DNA of 64,000 nucleotides from Bacillus_BD sp963787345 (GTDB taxonomy: Bacteria > Bacillota > Bacilli > Bacillales > Cytobacillaceae), in contig CAWBCW010000011.1 in NCBI GenBank assembly GCA_963787345.1, positions 124,001-188,000 on the forward strand. The letters run 5' to 3'. The number at the start of each line of letters is the position of its first letter. Positions within the stretch are counted from its first letter, which is position 1. The position numbers and the translations under genes were made by a program. This document shows, piece after piece, positions 8,970 through 17,591 of the stretch. The notes below the pieces were generated by a model. It saw only the letters and a program-made list of their open reading frames with translations, searched no databases and had not been told where the DNA came from.

Positions 8970-10081
8970 AAAAAATAAATGGACATGAACTCATAGGAAT
9001 GTTTGAAGGGTTTGCTCCGAAATACTTGGCGATGGAAGGGGACAAAATCGGTTTGCAAATTGGGCGGTTAAATAAGCCTGTTCATAAAGTGATGATTGCG
9101 CTTGATGTACTGGAAGAAGTTGTTGATGAAGCGATTGAAAAGAACGTGGATCTTATCATCGCCCACCACCCTTTAATTTTTCGTCCGTTAAAAAATATTA
9201 CGACTGACGGACTTCCTGGGAGAATTATCGAAAAGTTAATTAAACATGATATTGCTGTCTATGCGGCCCATACGAATTTGGATGTAGCAAAAGGCGGGGT
9301 AAATGATTTATTAGCTGAGGCCCTGGAACTGTCCGATACGGAGGTGCTTGTTCCAACTCATGAAGTGAAATTAAAGAAACTAGTTGTTTATGTACCTGTA
9401 GAAGATAGTTCAAAAGTGAAAGAAGCGATTGGCGATGCAGGTGCGGGGGCAATTGGTAATTATAGCCATTGCCAATTTTCCGTAACGGGAACAGGTCAAT
9501 TTTTACCGAATGAAAATAGCGATCCATATATTGGCCAAAGCGGACAATTGGAGAAAGTAGAAGAAGAACGAATTGAAACGATTTTTCCTGATTATCTTGA
9601 AAAAAGTATACTGCAGGCGATGTTAAAGGCCCATCCGTATGAAGAAGTAGCTTACGATATATATCCTCTTGATAATAAAGGTGAAACACTGGGGCTAGGC
9701 CGCATTGGTAGAGTTAAAGAAATGACATTAGCGGAATTCGCAAATAAAGTGAAGGTAGCTCTTGATGTTCCGACCGTTCGCGTTGTTGGAGATTTAGATT
9801 CAAAGGTGAAAAAGGTAGCTGTTTTAGGCGGGGATGGGAATAAATATATCTCATCTGCTAAATTTAAAGGGGCAGATGTGTATGTAACTGGTGATTTATA
9901 TTACCATGTAGCCCATGATGCGATGATGATGGGATTAAATGTGATTGATCCAGGGCATAATGTTGAAAAGATAATGAAAAAAGGGCTTGCCCATTCTCTA
10001 TCAAAGGTTTGTGCTGAAGTAGGCTATGATGTAGAAATTTTTCCATCTGAGCAAAACACAGAGCCTTTTCAATTTATCTAA
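8966..10081 (+). CDS. yqfO: Nif3-like dinuclear metal centre protein (YqfO family)
   Basis: Conserved Nif3/GTP cyclohydrolase I type 2 family protein; its molecular role is still unsettled. Metal ligands are visible in the first half (H67-H68 in AHHPLIF, H102 and D106 in AAHTNLD) and in the C-terminal half (DPGHNVEK). Between the two halves, residues about 125-230, lies the extra PII/CutA-like insert found in the longer 370-residue Bacillus form (KAHPYEEVAYDIYPL). It is coupled to trmK by a 4-base overlap and ends at a hairpin shared with the convergent ispH. Confidence 0.92.
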   Translation: MKKINGHELIGMFEGFAPKYLAMEGDKIGLQIGRLNKPVHKVMIALDVLEEVVDEAIEKNVDLIIAHHPLIFRPLKNITTDGLPGRIIEKLIKHDIAVYAAHTNLDVAKGGVNDLLAEALELSDTEVLVPTHEVKLKKLVVYVPVEDSSKVKEAIGDAGAGAIGNYSHCQFSVTGTGQFLPNENSDPYIGQSGQLEKVEEERIETIFPDYLEKSILQAMLKAHPYEEVAYDIYPLDNKGETLGLGRIGRVKEMTLAEFANKVKVALDVPTVRVVGDLDSKVKKVAVLGGDGNKYISSAKFKGADVYVTGDLYYHVAHDAMMMGLNVIDPGHNVEKIMKKGLAHSLSKVCAEVGYDVEIFPSEQNTEPFQFI

Positions 10082-10104
10082 ATGGAAAAAGTAACCAATA
10101 AATA

Positions 10105-10141
10105 AACTGCACCCCAATTGTTAAACATTGGGGGTGCAGTT
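10105..10141. terminator. bidirectional hairpin between yqfO and ispH
   Basis: Stem AACTGCACCCCAAT with ATTGGGGGTGCAGTT (one bulged G) and an 8-base loop, placed between two convergent genes. T-runs on both sides are poor, so efficiency is uncertain. Confidence 0.65.
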
Positions 10142-10154
10142 CATAAAGAGGTGC

Positions 10155-11096
10155 TTATTTTGTTTTGACTCTAGGAAGTATTTTATTAAGAGGTACTTTG
10201 TTTTCTTTTATCCATGTCGATTCATCTTCTGGATCATATTGCTCTAGGAAAGAAATAACTTCTTTCGTGATCGGAGTTGGCGTAGAAGCACCAGCTGTTA
10301 CAGCAACCGTCTTGGCGTCTTTTAGCCACTCTAAATCGAGCTCAGAAACATCGGAGATTCTATAAGCTTTTGTATCGGCAATCTCTTGAGATACTTGCGC
10401 AAGCCGGTTTGAATTATTGCTTTTTGGGTCCCCAACGACAATTAATACATCCGCATTACCCGCTTGTTCAGCGACTGCTTCTTGACGAACTTGTGTAGCC
10501 ATGCAAATTTCCCTTTCAAACACTGCATGAGGATATTTCTCTTTAATCTTTTCCATAATATCGGCAACGTCCCATTGACTCATTGTCGTTTGATTCGTAA
10601 CTAGAATTTTATCATTTTGTAAGGTTAAGGCTTCCACTTCTTTTTCGTTTGACACAAGGTGCACAGCATGAGGAGCAACACCAAGGGCGCCTTCAGGTTC
10701 TGGATGGTTCCTTTTACCAATGTAAATAATTGTATAGCCTTCTTTTTCTTTTTCGCGAATTAAATCATGGGTTTTTGTCACATCAGGGCAGGTGGCATCA
10801 ATGGAGACAAGTCCTCTTTCTTCAGCGATTTTCCTTACTTCAGGAGAAACACCGTGTGCCGTAAAAATAACGGTCCCTTTGTCGACCTTTTCGATGATCT
10901 CTTTACGATTCTCACCATCTAACGTGATAATTCCTTCTTCTTCAAAGGCATCTGTAATATGTTTATTGTGAACGATCATTCCTAATATATAGATTGGCCG
11001 TGGCAATGTTTTATCTAAAGCCGCATTACGGGCAATTACCATTGCGTCAACAACGCCATAGCAATACCCACGCGGAGAGATCTTGATTATTTTCAT
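10155..11096 (-). CDS. ispH: 4-hydroxy-3-methylbut-2-enyl diphosphate reductase
   Basis: IspH (LytB) performs the last step of the MEP pathway, reducing HMBPP to IPP and DMAPP with an iron-sulfur cluster. The three cluster cysteines are C12 (PRGYCYGV), C103 (IDATCPDV) and C198 (EICMATQ); the substrate-binding TNQTTMSQWD block (about 167-176) and the SNNSNRL motif are present. The length of 313 residues is normal for Bacillus. A good AGGAGGA site precedes the ATG. The window also encodes ispG, the preceding pathway step, about 6.5 kb away. Confidence 0.97.
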   Translation of the reverse strand: MKIIKISPRGYCYGVVDAMVIARNAALDKTLPRPIYILGMIVHNKHITDAFEEEGIITLDGENRKEIIEKVDKGTVIFTAHGVSPEVRKIAEERGLVSIDATCPDVTKTHDLIREKEKEGYTIIYIGKRNHPEPEGALGVAPHAVHLVSNEKEVEALTLQNDKILVTNQTTMSQWDVADIMEKIKEKYPHAVFEREICMATQVRQEAVAEQAGNADVLIVVGDPKSNNSNRLAQVSQEIADTKAYRISDVSELDLEWLKDAKTVAVTAGASTPTPITKEVISFLEQYDPEDESTWIKENKVPLNKILPRVKTK

Positions 11097-11182
11097 CTAC
11101 AAATCCTCCTAAGTTCTCTTTACCTACCTTATCATTATAGTAAACAATCTGCTTATAATCAAAAGCCAGTTTTAATTGCAAA

Positions 11183-11212
11183 ACAAAAAAAGAATGCTTA
11201 TCAACATTCTTT
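11183..11212 (-). terminator. intrinsic terminator after yqfQ (minus strand)
   Basis: On the minus strand, AAAGAATG and CATTCTTT form an 8-bp stem followed by a T-rich stretch. It lies at the 3' end of the yqfQ-like gene. Confidence 0.7.
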
Positions 11213-11771
11213 AAATGTATAATTTCGGTTTGGATGGAGATGTTTGATGTCTAGGGTATGTTTCGGTTGAATCAGAAGAGCTTGATTCGGTTGGATCAAT
11301 GTCTATTTGTTCCTCTTGAAGAGGTGCGGTAGATTCGACCGTTTCTTTATTAAATTCAGGTGCATCTTTAAGGCCGCGATACAATTTCCACATCATCGGA
11401 AGGTTTTTTACAACTGGACCGTACTGTTGAACAAGTGGACCAACTTGATTGGCCGTACTGAGCACCTTTTGTGTATTTGTTAAAAATTGATTAATGGTAT
11501 TTGGCTCTGTTAGTGATTTTAATAGCCCGCCGCCTCCGCGGGCAGCCGCTTGCCCAGCGCCGAGCCCTCCAAAAGGTTGAACTCCTTGACTTGCTCCGGA
11601 TCGATTGAATCCGCCTAATAATTTAGATAATAATCCACCACCTCGTTGTTGAGGTTGCATTGAACTGGAACGCATCATTCCGTTCATGGGTCGTGCCATT
11701 TGATTGTATGGATGAAAGGACTGTTGTGGCATTCGGTATGGCATAGGACGTTGCTGATATCTAGGGTACAT
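11211..11771 (-). CDS. yqfQ: YqfQ/VrrA-like Gly-Gln-Pro-rich protein
   Basis: 186 residues. Residues 1-45 are rich in Gln, Pro, Met and Arg (YPRYQQRPMPYRMPQQ), then a Gly-rich block (RGGGLLSKLLGG, AARGGGGLL), a conserved helical stretch (about 90-140, TQKVLSTANQVGPLVQQYGP) and an acidic Ser-rich tail. This composition and its place between ispH and cshB match YqfQ of B. subtilis and the VrrA protein of the B. cereus group, whose function is unknown. A strong GGGAGGA site lies before the ATG. No enzyme motif is present. Confidence 0.8.
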   Translation of the reverse strand: MYPRYQQRPMPYRMPQQSFHPYNQMARPMNGMMRSSSMQPQQRGGGLLSKLLGGFNRSGASQGVQPFGGLGAGQAAARGGGGLLKSLTEPNTINQFLTNTQKVLSTANQVGPLVQQYGPVVKNLPMMWKLYRGLKDAPEFNKETVESTAPLQEEQIDIDPTESSSSDSTETYPRHQTSPSKPKLYI

Positions 11772-11896
11772 TCTTTTTCCTCCCTTGGGGTCTATCTTTT
11801 TCGCAATTCGTTCACTCCATCATATGCAATAATTGCTAATTTTGTTTGGGTGTGTCTATCTTTTAAAGACGGTTTGAGAACTAATGGTGGTGATTG

Positions 11897-11924
11897 TTGC
11901 AAAAGTTCTTTATAATATTATAAT
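11897..11924 (+). promoter_or_regulatory. candidate SigA promoter for cshB
   Basis: TTGCAA (11897-11902) and TATAAT (11919-11924) with a 16-base spacer, about 70 bases before the cshB start. A second TATAAT at 11957-11962 is an alternative -10. Confidence 0.4.
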
Positions 11925-11995
11925 GGCCTTCTAGGCTTTAGGAACGATACTTTGGCTATAATAATAGTAAAAGTTCGAAATAAGGAGTTAAATTC

Positions 11996-13303
11996 ATGAA
12001 CGAAACAAAATTTGAACGTTTTAACTTAAAACCATTTATTATAGAATCAGTAAAGGAATTAGGTTTTTTTGAACCGACAGAAATCCAAGAAAGGTTAATT
12101 CCAACTGTTTTAAAAGGGGAAAGTGTGATTGGTCATTCTCAAACTGGAACCGGAAAAACACATGCTTATTTACTGCCCATCCTGCAACAGGTAGATCCAT
12201 CCAAGGAAGCTGTACAAGCCATCATAACAGCTCCGACAAGAGAACTTGCGGCACAGATTTATCATGAAATATTAAAGATTACGAAAAATGCTGAAGATGA
12301 GATAATGGTGCGTTTGTATATTGGTGGAACGGATAAGCAACGGACTATCGAAAAGCTGAAACATCAGCCACATATTGTAGTAGGGACACCTGGGCGTATC
12401 AATGATCTAGTCAAAGAATCGGCTTTGAATGTTTTTACCGCTCCTCTTCTCATTATTGATGAAGCTGATCTGATGCTTGAAATGGGATTTCTTGAAGATG
12501 TTGACCAAATTGCAGCCCGTATGGCGGCTCGATTACAAATATTAGTCTTTTCAGCAACGATTCCTGAAAAGCTAAAACCATTTTTAAAAAAATATTTGGA
12601 AAATCCTAAGTATATTCGTGTAGCACCAGAGCAAAGGGCGGCTGCGAATATTGAGCATTATATATTGCCTTCCAGACACCGGAAAAAACTTGGACTTGTT
12701 CACCAAGCACTCATTTCTTATAACCCATATCTTGCCATCGTATTTACGAATACAAAGAAAATGGCGGATGAAGTGGCAGACGGTTTAATTCAAAAAGGAC
12801 TAAAAGTGGGAAGAATTCATGGTGACCTGACGCCAAGGGAAAGAAAAAAAATGATGAAGCAAATTCTTGATTTAGAGTATCAATATATTGTTGCAACGGA
12901 TTTAGCAGCAAGGGGAATTGATATTCAAGGGATCAGTCATGTTATTAACTATGAACTTCCGACCGATCTAGACTTTTACATTCATAGAGTCGGGAGAACG
13001 GCCCGTGCTGGGTTTTCGGGAATCGCCTTGACCATTTATGATGATAAGGATGAAGATGCTCTAAATAGGCTGGAAAAGATGGGAATACAATTTAACCATA
13101 TTGATATGAAGCAAACTGAATGGGTCGATTTAGGGGAACGAAATAAACGCAGTAAACGTCAAAAACAGGTGGATGAAGTTGATTTAAAGGTTAAATCAAT
13201 GATAAAGAAACCTAAGAAGGTAAAACCGGGCTATAAAAAGAAATTACAACAAGAGACAGAAGACTTTAAAAAAAGGCAAAGAAGGATAAATAAGAAAAAG
13301 TAA
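11996..13303 (+). CDS. cshB: DEAD-box ATP-dependent RNA helicase CshB
   Basis: Cold-shock associated RNA helicase (YqfR). The motifs occur in order: F-x-x-PTEIQ (Q motif), motif I SQTGTGKT (48-55), Ia PTREL, Ib GTPGR, II DEAD (about 154-157), III SAT, then in the second RecA domain VFTNT, TDLAARGID and HRVGRTAR. The C-terminal 60 residues are strongly basic (Lys-rich), consistent with RNA binding. The length, 435 residues, fits CshB. TAAGGAG precedes the ATG. The nfo gene follows after 21 bases, probably in the same transcript. Confidence 0.95.
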   Translation: MNETKFERFNLKPFIIESVKELGFFEPTEIQERLIPTVLKGESVIGHSQTGTGKTHAYLLPILQQVDPSKEAVQAIITAPTRELAAQIYHEILKITKNAEDEIMVRLYIGGTDKQRTIEKLKHQPHIVVGTPGRINDLVKESALNVFTAPLLIIDEADLMLEMGFLEDVDQIAARMAARLQILVFSATIPEKLKPFLKKYLENPKYIRVAPEQRAAANIEHYILPSRHRKKLGLVHQALISYNPYLAIVFTNTKKMADEVADGLIQKGLKVGRIHGDLTPRERKKMMKQILDLEYQYIVATDLAARGIDIQGISHVINYELPTDLDFYIHRVGRTARAGFSGIALTIYDDKDEDALNRLEKMGIQFNHIDMKQTEWVDLGERNKRSKRQKQVDEVDLKVKSMIKKPKKVKPGYKKKLQQETEDFKKRQRRINKKK

Positions 13304-13324
13304 GAAGCAAGGGGAGAGCAATAA

Positions 13325-14221
13325 ATGTTAAAAATCGGTTCACATGTATCAATGAGTGGAAAGAAAATGCTGTTAGGGGCAAGTGAGGAAGCAGCTTCTT
13401 ACGGTTCCAATACATTTATGATCTATACAGGTGCTCCACAAAATACGAGAAGAAAGAAAATAGAAGATCTAAATATCGAAGCGGGTAGAAAACATATGGA
13501 GGAAAATGGAATTCATGACATTATCGTCCATGCCCCCTATATCATTAATATTGGAAATGCGGCAAACCCAGCAACCTTTGAATTAGGAGTCAATTTCTTA
13601 AGAACTGAAATCGACCGTACAGAAGCGATTGGAGCAAAACAAATTGTTTTACATCCAGGTTCCCATGTAAAAGAAGGGGCTGAAATTGGCATTAAGAAAA
13701 TTATCGAAGGTTTAAATGAAGTGTTAAAGACCGACGACAAAGTCCAAATTGCCCTTGAAACGATGGCTGGCAAAGGTTCAGAATGTGGAAGGTCCTTCGA
13801 AGAATTAGCGATGATTATTGATGGAGTTACTCACAATGAAAAACTAAGTATATGCTTTGACACATGTCATACACATGATGCTGGATATAATATCAGTGAG
13901 GACTTTGACGGGGTTTTGGAAGAATTTGACCGTATTGTTGGGATTGATCGTATTAAAGTGCTTCATATCAATGACAGTAAAAATATTCAGGGAGCTTCAA
14001 AAGACCGTCATGAAAATATCGGTTTCGGCCATATTGGTTTTAAAGCATTGAATTATATAGTGAATCACCCGCAACTTATGGAAGTGCCTAAAATTCTTGA
14101 AACACCTTATGTCGGGGAAGATAAAAATAATAAAAAGCCGCCATATAAGCGTGAAATCGAGATGTTACGAAATCAACAATTTAATGAAAATCTTATTGAA
14201 GAGATCATGAAAGAAGCATAG
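13325..14221 (+). CDS. nfo: deoxyribonuclease IV (endonuclease IV)
   Basis: Nfo cleaves DNA 5' of abasic sites in base excision repair. The TIM-barrel family motifs with their zinc ligands are clear: GSHVSMSG at the N-terminus, HAPYIINI, VLHPGSH, ALETMAGKG, CFDTCHTHDAGY, VLHINDSK and GFGHIG, and ETPYV near the end. 298 residues is standard. It starts 21 bases after cshB behind GGGGAGA and ends at a hairpin. The same pairing is seen in B. subtilis (yqfR-yqfS). Confidence 0.97.
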   Translation: MLKIGSHVSMSGKKMLLGASEEAASYGSNTFMIYTGAPQNTRRKKIEDLNIEAGRKHMEENGIHDIIVHAPYIINIGNAANPATFELGVNFLRTEIDRTEAIGAKQIVLHPGSHVKEGAEIGIKKIIEGLNEVLKTDDKVQIALETMAGKGSECGRSFEELAMIIDGVTHNEKLSICFDTCHTHDAGYNISEDFDGVLEEFDRIVGIDRIKVLHINDSKNIQGASKDRHENIGFGHIGFKALNYIVNHPQLMEVPKILETPYVGEDKNNKKPPYKREIEMLRNQQFNENLIEEIMKEA

Positions 14222-14230
14222 CATGAAGGT

Positions 14231-14280
14231 AAGCTGTCTAGATTCCTGGCACCGAATGATGCAAGGATTTTAGACAGCTT
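14231..14280. terminator. hairpin between nfo and yqfT
   Basis: Ten-base perfect arms AAGCTGTCTA (14231-14240) and TAGACAGCTT (14271-14280) around a 30-base loop, between convergent genes. No strong T-run follows, so the terminator role is an inference from position. Confidence 0.45.
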
Positions 14281-14286
14281 CTTCGT

Positions 14287-14541
14287 CTATTTTGTGAAGG
14301 AAGATAATAGTTTTTCAACCTCTTTAGCAGTATGGTTGCTTGTAATCTTTGCTAATTCTCCAATTAACTGTGCCCGTTCACGTTCATCAAAAATATTCAC
14401 TCTTTTTCCATTTATGAAATTGGCTATCTGAGATGCTTCTTTTCTTGTTATGGATATCTGAAATTGGCTGGCATATTTTAGTAATTCATCAGCGGTAATG
14501 CCATTGATTTTATGATTAATAATGCTTTGAAATAAACTCAT
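14287..14541 (-). CDS. yqfT: YqfT-like DUF2624 protein
   Basis: 84 residues, no membrane segment or signal peptide. The sequence (NGITADELLKYASQFQISIT, and the Lys/Glu-rich remainder) and location after nfo fit the DUF2624 family represented by YqfT of B. subtilis, which has no known function. AGGAGTG precedes the ATG. It is predicted to be mostly helical. Confidence 0.8.
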   Translation of the reverse strand: MSLFQSIINHKINGITADELLKYASQFQISITRKEASQIANFINGKRVNIFDERERAQLIGELAKITSNHTAKEVEKLLSSFTK

Positions 14542-14673
14542 ATGATCACTCCTCCACGATAGGATATGAAAATCGGAATCAAAAAGTGATGAAAAATAAA
14601 TGGAATGTTACAATGGTTATTTGTATATGTTGAATAGGCCGAAAGCAATTTTTTATTTGTTTCTCCGATTATA

Positions 14674-14702
14674 TTTACTTTTAGAAAGAAATCCTGTAAA
14701 AT
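14674..14702 (+). promoter_or_regulatory. candidate SigA promoter of znuC-znuB-zur
   Basis: TTTACT (14674-14679) and TAAAAT (14697-14702) with 17-base spacing. The Zur-box-like palindrome starts seven bases after the -10, so a bound repressor would cover the transcription start. Confidence 0.55.
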
Positions 14703-14708
14703 ACTAAA

Positions 14709-14723
14709 TCGGAATGATTTCGG
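14709..14723 (+). promoter_or_regulatory. Zur-box-like operator
   Basis: TCGGAAT-G-ATTTCGG is an imperfect 7-1-7 inverted repeat close to the B. subtilis Zur box core TCGTAAT-N-ATTACGA. It lies just downstream of the candidate -10 and before an operon that contains zur itself, so zinc-dependent autoregulation is likely. Another half site (AATCGGAAT) is near 14571. Confidence 0.6.
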
Positions 14724-14738
14724 AAATTAGGTGAGAGT

Positions 14739-15530
14739 ATGAACAATATGGAACCAATCATCCATATTAAAGATTTATCCTATCGTTATGAAAAAGAAGC
14801 AGTGCTTGAAGATATTAATTTTTCAATAAATGAAGGAGCTTTTTTAGGAATTATCGGACCAAACGGCTCTGGTAAATCAACCTTAATTAAGCTGATTCTT
14901 GGTTTGTTAAAAGTCCAGCAAGGAGAAATCAACCTTTTTGGCGAGGAACGATCCCGTTTTAAAGATTGGCAAAAAATTGGCTTTGTATCTCAAAAGGCGA
15001 ATTCTTTTAATACAGGATTTCCGGCTACTGTTTATGAAGTGGTCAAAAGTGGATTAACGAAAAAAATTGGTTTATTTCAGCGAATGAGTAAAGAACAACA
15101 AAAAAAAGTCGAAGGGGCCATTGATTCTGTTGGCTTGACCTCCTTTATGAAACGTAATGTTGGAGAGCTTTCAGGAGGTCAGCAGCAAAGAGTATTTATC
15201 GCAAGAGCGCTCGTAAGTGACCCGAAACTACTCATATTGGATGAACCGACTGTTGGGGTAGATGCTGTAAATGTACAATCATTTTATGAAATTTTAGAGC
15301 ACTTAAATAAGAATCTCGGCATCACTTTACTTTTGGTCACACATGATATCGGTACGATGACAGATAAAGCAACAGAGGTTATTTTTTTAAATAAGAAACT
15401 AAGGTTTCATGGAGACGTAAAGGAGTTTGCCCGCTTAAGTTCAAATGGCATGTCTTCCTTTTATCATCTTGAACCAACCATCTTTCAAAGGAAACAAAGT
15501 CTACAGCATCACGGGGGATACAAATCATGA
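14739..15530 (+). CDS. znuC: zinc ABC transporter ATP-binding protein
   Basis: ATPase subunit of a metal (zinc) ABC importer. Walker A GPNGSGKST (40-48), Q-loop VSQKAN, signature LSGGQQQR (about 144-151), Walker B LLILDEPTVGVD and the switch histidine in VTHD are all intact. 263 residues. It overlaps the permease gene by four bases and is followed by zur. This arrangement and the upstream Zur box argue for zinc rather than manganese. No solute-binding protein gene is adjacent, so it must be encoded elsewhere. Confidence 0.93.
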   Translation: MNNMEPIIHIKDLSYRYEKEAVLEDINFSINEGAFLGIIGPNGSGKSTLIKLILGLLKVQQGEINLFGEERSRFKDWQKIGFVSQKANSFNTGFPATVYEVVKSGLTKKIGLFQRMSKEQQKKVEGAIDSVGLTSFMKRNVGELSGGQQQRVFIARALVSDPKLLILDEPTVGVDAVNVQSFYEILEHLNKNLGITLLLVTHDIGTMTDKATEVIFLNKKLRFHGDVKEFARLSSNGMSSFYHLEPTIFQRKQSLQHHGGYKS

Positions 15531-16369
15531 TTTCAGGACTCTTACAGTATGAATTTTTACAAAATGCATTTCTTACTGGGATCATCATTGGCATTATTGC
15601 TCCGTTGATTGGTGTGTTCGTAGTTGTTAGAAGATTATCTTTACTTGCAGATGCTTTAAGTCATGTAACGCTAGCCGGAATTGCAGCAAGTCTGCTTTTA
15701 GAAAAAAGGTTTCTATCAGGAGTTACGTTAAATCCGGTTTATATGGGGATGTTCTTCTCGGTAACTGGATCATTATTTATTGAGAAATTAAGAACGGTCT
15801 ATAAGCACTATGAAGAATTAGCGATTCCGATCATCATGTCAGGTGGAGTTGGACTTAGTGTTTTATTTATATCACTGGCAGATGGTTTTAATACTGATCT
15901 TTTTAGTTATTTATTCGGTAGTGTATCGGCCGTAAGCAGACAGGATTTATGGACAATTGTAATCATTAGCATTTTTGTGATTGCTTTCGTTATTTTGCTC
16001 TATAAAGAACTTTTTATTATTTCTTTTGATGAAGAACATGCAAAAGCCTCTGGCCTCCCTGTTAAAGGCCTGCATCTGATTTTTATTATTATGGTTGCGC
16101 TAGTTATTGCTTCATCCATGAGAATTGTCGGGGTCTTACTCGTTTCTTCTCTCATGACCTTGCCTGTAGCCGCAGCGATTCGACTTGCCAATGGATTTAA
16201 GCAAACGATCCTTTATTCAATTATTTTCGGAGAAACCTCTGTTCTTGGCGGCTTAATCATTTCCTATTATTTAGATTTAGCACCAGGAGGCACGATTGTG
16301 ATTATTTCGGTCCTTTTTTTAATCCTCTCTATTTCGGTGAAAAAGTGGTTGTTAAAGAGAAAGGTTTGA
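15527..16369 (+). CDS. znuB: zinc ABC transporter permease
   Basis: Membrane subunit of the ABC-3 family, 280 residues with about eight hydrophobic segments. Family motifs near the N-terminus are GIIAPLIGVFVVVRRLS and ADALSHVTLAGIA; EHAKASGLPVKGL corresponds to the cytoplasmic loop that couples to the ATPase. The start overlaps the znuC stop (ATGA). The zur start follows within about ten bases, giving one tight operon. Confidence 0.93.
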   Translation: MISGLLQYEFLQNAFLTGIIIGIIAPLIGVFVVVRRLSLLADALSHVTLAGIAASLLLEKRFLSGVTLNPVYMGMFFSVTGSLFIEKLRTVYKHYEELAIPIIMSGGVGLSVLFISLADGFNTDLFSYLFGSVSAVSRQDLWTIVIISIFVIAFVILLYKELFIISFDEEHAKASGLPVKGLHLIFIIMVALVIASSMRIVGVLLVSSLMTLPVAAAIRLANGFKQTILYSIIFGETSVLGGLIISYYLDLAPGGTIVIISVLFLILSISVKKWLLKRKV

Positions 16370-16379
16370 GGTGTATAAA

Positions 16380-16802
16380 ATGAATGTTAGTGAAGCCATG
16401 ACTTTGTTAAAGGAGAAGGGATATAAGCATACTGGAAAAAGAGAAGAGATTCTTCAACTTTTTGCAGATAATAATAAATATTTAACAGCAAAAGATGTTC
16501 TAGATTATTTAAAAGATCAATATCCTGGATTAAGTTTTGATACAATTTATCGGAATTTATCCTTATTTGTTGAGCTTGGCATCGTCGAAATGACGGAGTT
16601 ATCAAGTGAAAAGCACTTTCGATTAACATGTTCTCATGATCAACATCATCATCACTTTATTTGTCTGCAATGTGGAAAATCAAAGGAAATTGAAACATGC
16701 CCAATGGATCATTTAACAGAATGCTTAAAGGGGTATGAGATTTCTGGCCATAAATTTGAAATTTATGGAAAGTGTCCTGAATGTTTACAAGCTAGATCTT
16801 GA
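16380..16802 (+). CDS. zur: zinc uptake regulator Zur (Fur family)
   Basis: Fur-family repressor of zinc acquisition genes. N-terminal winged helix (about residues 5-80, KHTGKREEILQLF, SFDTIYRNLSLF), then the dimerisation/metal domain with a His-rich stretch (SHDQHHHHFICLQC) and two CxxC pairs (CLQC and CPEC), the structural zinc site. I prefer ATG 16380 because GAGGTG lies six bases upstream; an in-frame GTG at 16371 would overlap that site. 140 residues. Being third in the znu operon behind a Zur-box-like site suggests autoregulation. Confidence 0.92.
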   Translation: MNVSEAMTLLKEKGYKHTGKREEILQLFADNNKYLTAKDVLDYLKDQYPGLSFDTIYRNLSLFVELGIVEMTELSSEKHFRLTCSHDQHHHHFICLQCGKSKEIETCPMDHLTECLKGYEISGHKFEIYGKCPECLQARS

Positions 16803-16946
16803 ATGATCTCCCTAGTTAGTCAATAATTGCTATTGTAAAAGGGGCATCTTCCGCACAAAATAGAAAGGCCTATCTAATTGGACAATTAAGTTCATGACGA
16901 TGGCAGTTCAATTCATGTTGTACGTAACAGTTAATGAGAGCGGGGG

Positions 16947-17537
16947 ATGCAGGTGGCAGATCTAGACGAACGTCAACGTTTTGATCAGGATCGGAATAAT
17001 GTAAGCCAAGCTCAAAATTATACAAGTCAATCTAGAGGTAATGTAGGCCAAGTTCAAAGTAATACAAGTCAGTCTCAAAATTATACAAACCAAACTCAAA
17101 GTAATACAGGTCAGTCTCAAGATAATACAAGTCAAGCTCAAAGCTATACAAGTCAGTCTCAAGGTGATACAAGTCAAGAACAACTTTATGCAAGCCTTGA
17201 ACAAAGCAATGTTAGGCAGTTTTCAAATGATGGCTATAACGGTGCAGAAGGGTTTCAAGAAGAAACCGCAGCTGAAATAGCACCACCGTTATCAAGCTAC
17301 AGACAAGGGACCAATACAGGTGAGCAAGGAAGAGCAAAAGAAGGCAGCACAGGAATGGGACTCGCTGCCCTTGCCCTTTCGATTTTATCTTTGTTTGTCT
17401 TTCCAGTCCTATTTGGGATAACAGGGATCGTTCTAGGTTTTATTGCTCGTGGTAGGGGATCTAGAACAGGTACCTGGGCCATCACAATTGGAGCTATTTC
17501 ACTCCTACTCGGTATATTCGTCCTCCCATTTTTCTAA
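16947..17537 (+). CDS. yqfX: YqfX-like membrane protein with Gln/Ser heptad repeats (DUF4190-type C-terminus)
   Basis: 196 residues in two parts. Residues 17-93 are eleven degenerate 7-residue repeats of the form x-[NYD]-T-S-Q-[SA]-Q, low in hydrophobic and charged residues and presumably disordered. The C-terminal part (about 135-196) is two hydrophobic hairpin segments (GMGLAALALSILSLF and TWAITIGAISLLLGIF) around a GFIARGRG loop, the DUF4190 pattern. The position before ispG matches yqfX of B. subtilis, which is shorter; the repeat block is the extra part. Start is ATG 16947 behind GCGGGGG; the function is unknown. Confidence 0.72.
   Translation: MQVADLDERQRFDQDRNNVSQAQNYTSQSRGNVGQVQSNTSQSQNYTNQTQSNTGQSQDNTSQAQSYTSQSQGDTSQEQLYASLEQSNVRQFSNDGYNGAEGFQEETAAEIAPPLSSYRQGTNTGEQGRAKEGSTGMGLAALALSILSLFVFPVLFGITGIVLGFIARGRGSRTGTWAITIGAISLLLGIFVLPFF
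16995..17225 (+). repeat. 21-bp in-frame coding repeats in the yqfX-like gene
   Basis: Eleven tandem 21-base units, each encoding a variant of N-Y-T-S-Q-S-Q. Units near the middle (17040-17180) are the most alike; the edges have diverged. Such arrays change copy number by slippage. Confidence 0.75.
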
Positions 17538-17560
17538 GCCGAAAAACACTTTAGAAATAC

Positions 17561-17591
17561 AAAAAACGAAGGCGTTATGCCTTCGTTTTTT
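17561..17591. terminator. bidirectional terminator between yqfX and ispG
   Basis: AAAAAACGAAGGC pairs perfectly with GCCTTCGTTTTTT around a 5-base loop; T-runs exist in both directions, fitting convergent genes. Confidence 0.92.

Noticed and set aside
9240..9689. 149-codon minus-strand ORF opposite the yqfO gene
   Set aside because: It is antisense to a conserved gene, with unnatural Leu/His-rich composition and no start signal.
16995..17225. CRISPR-like or satellite array
   Set aside because: The units are 21 bp, contiguous without spacers and in frame with a coding sequence.
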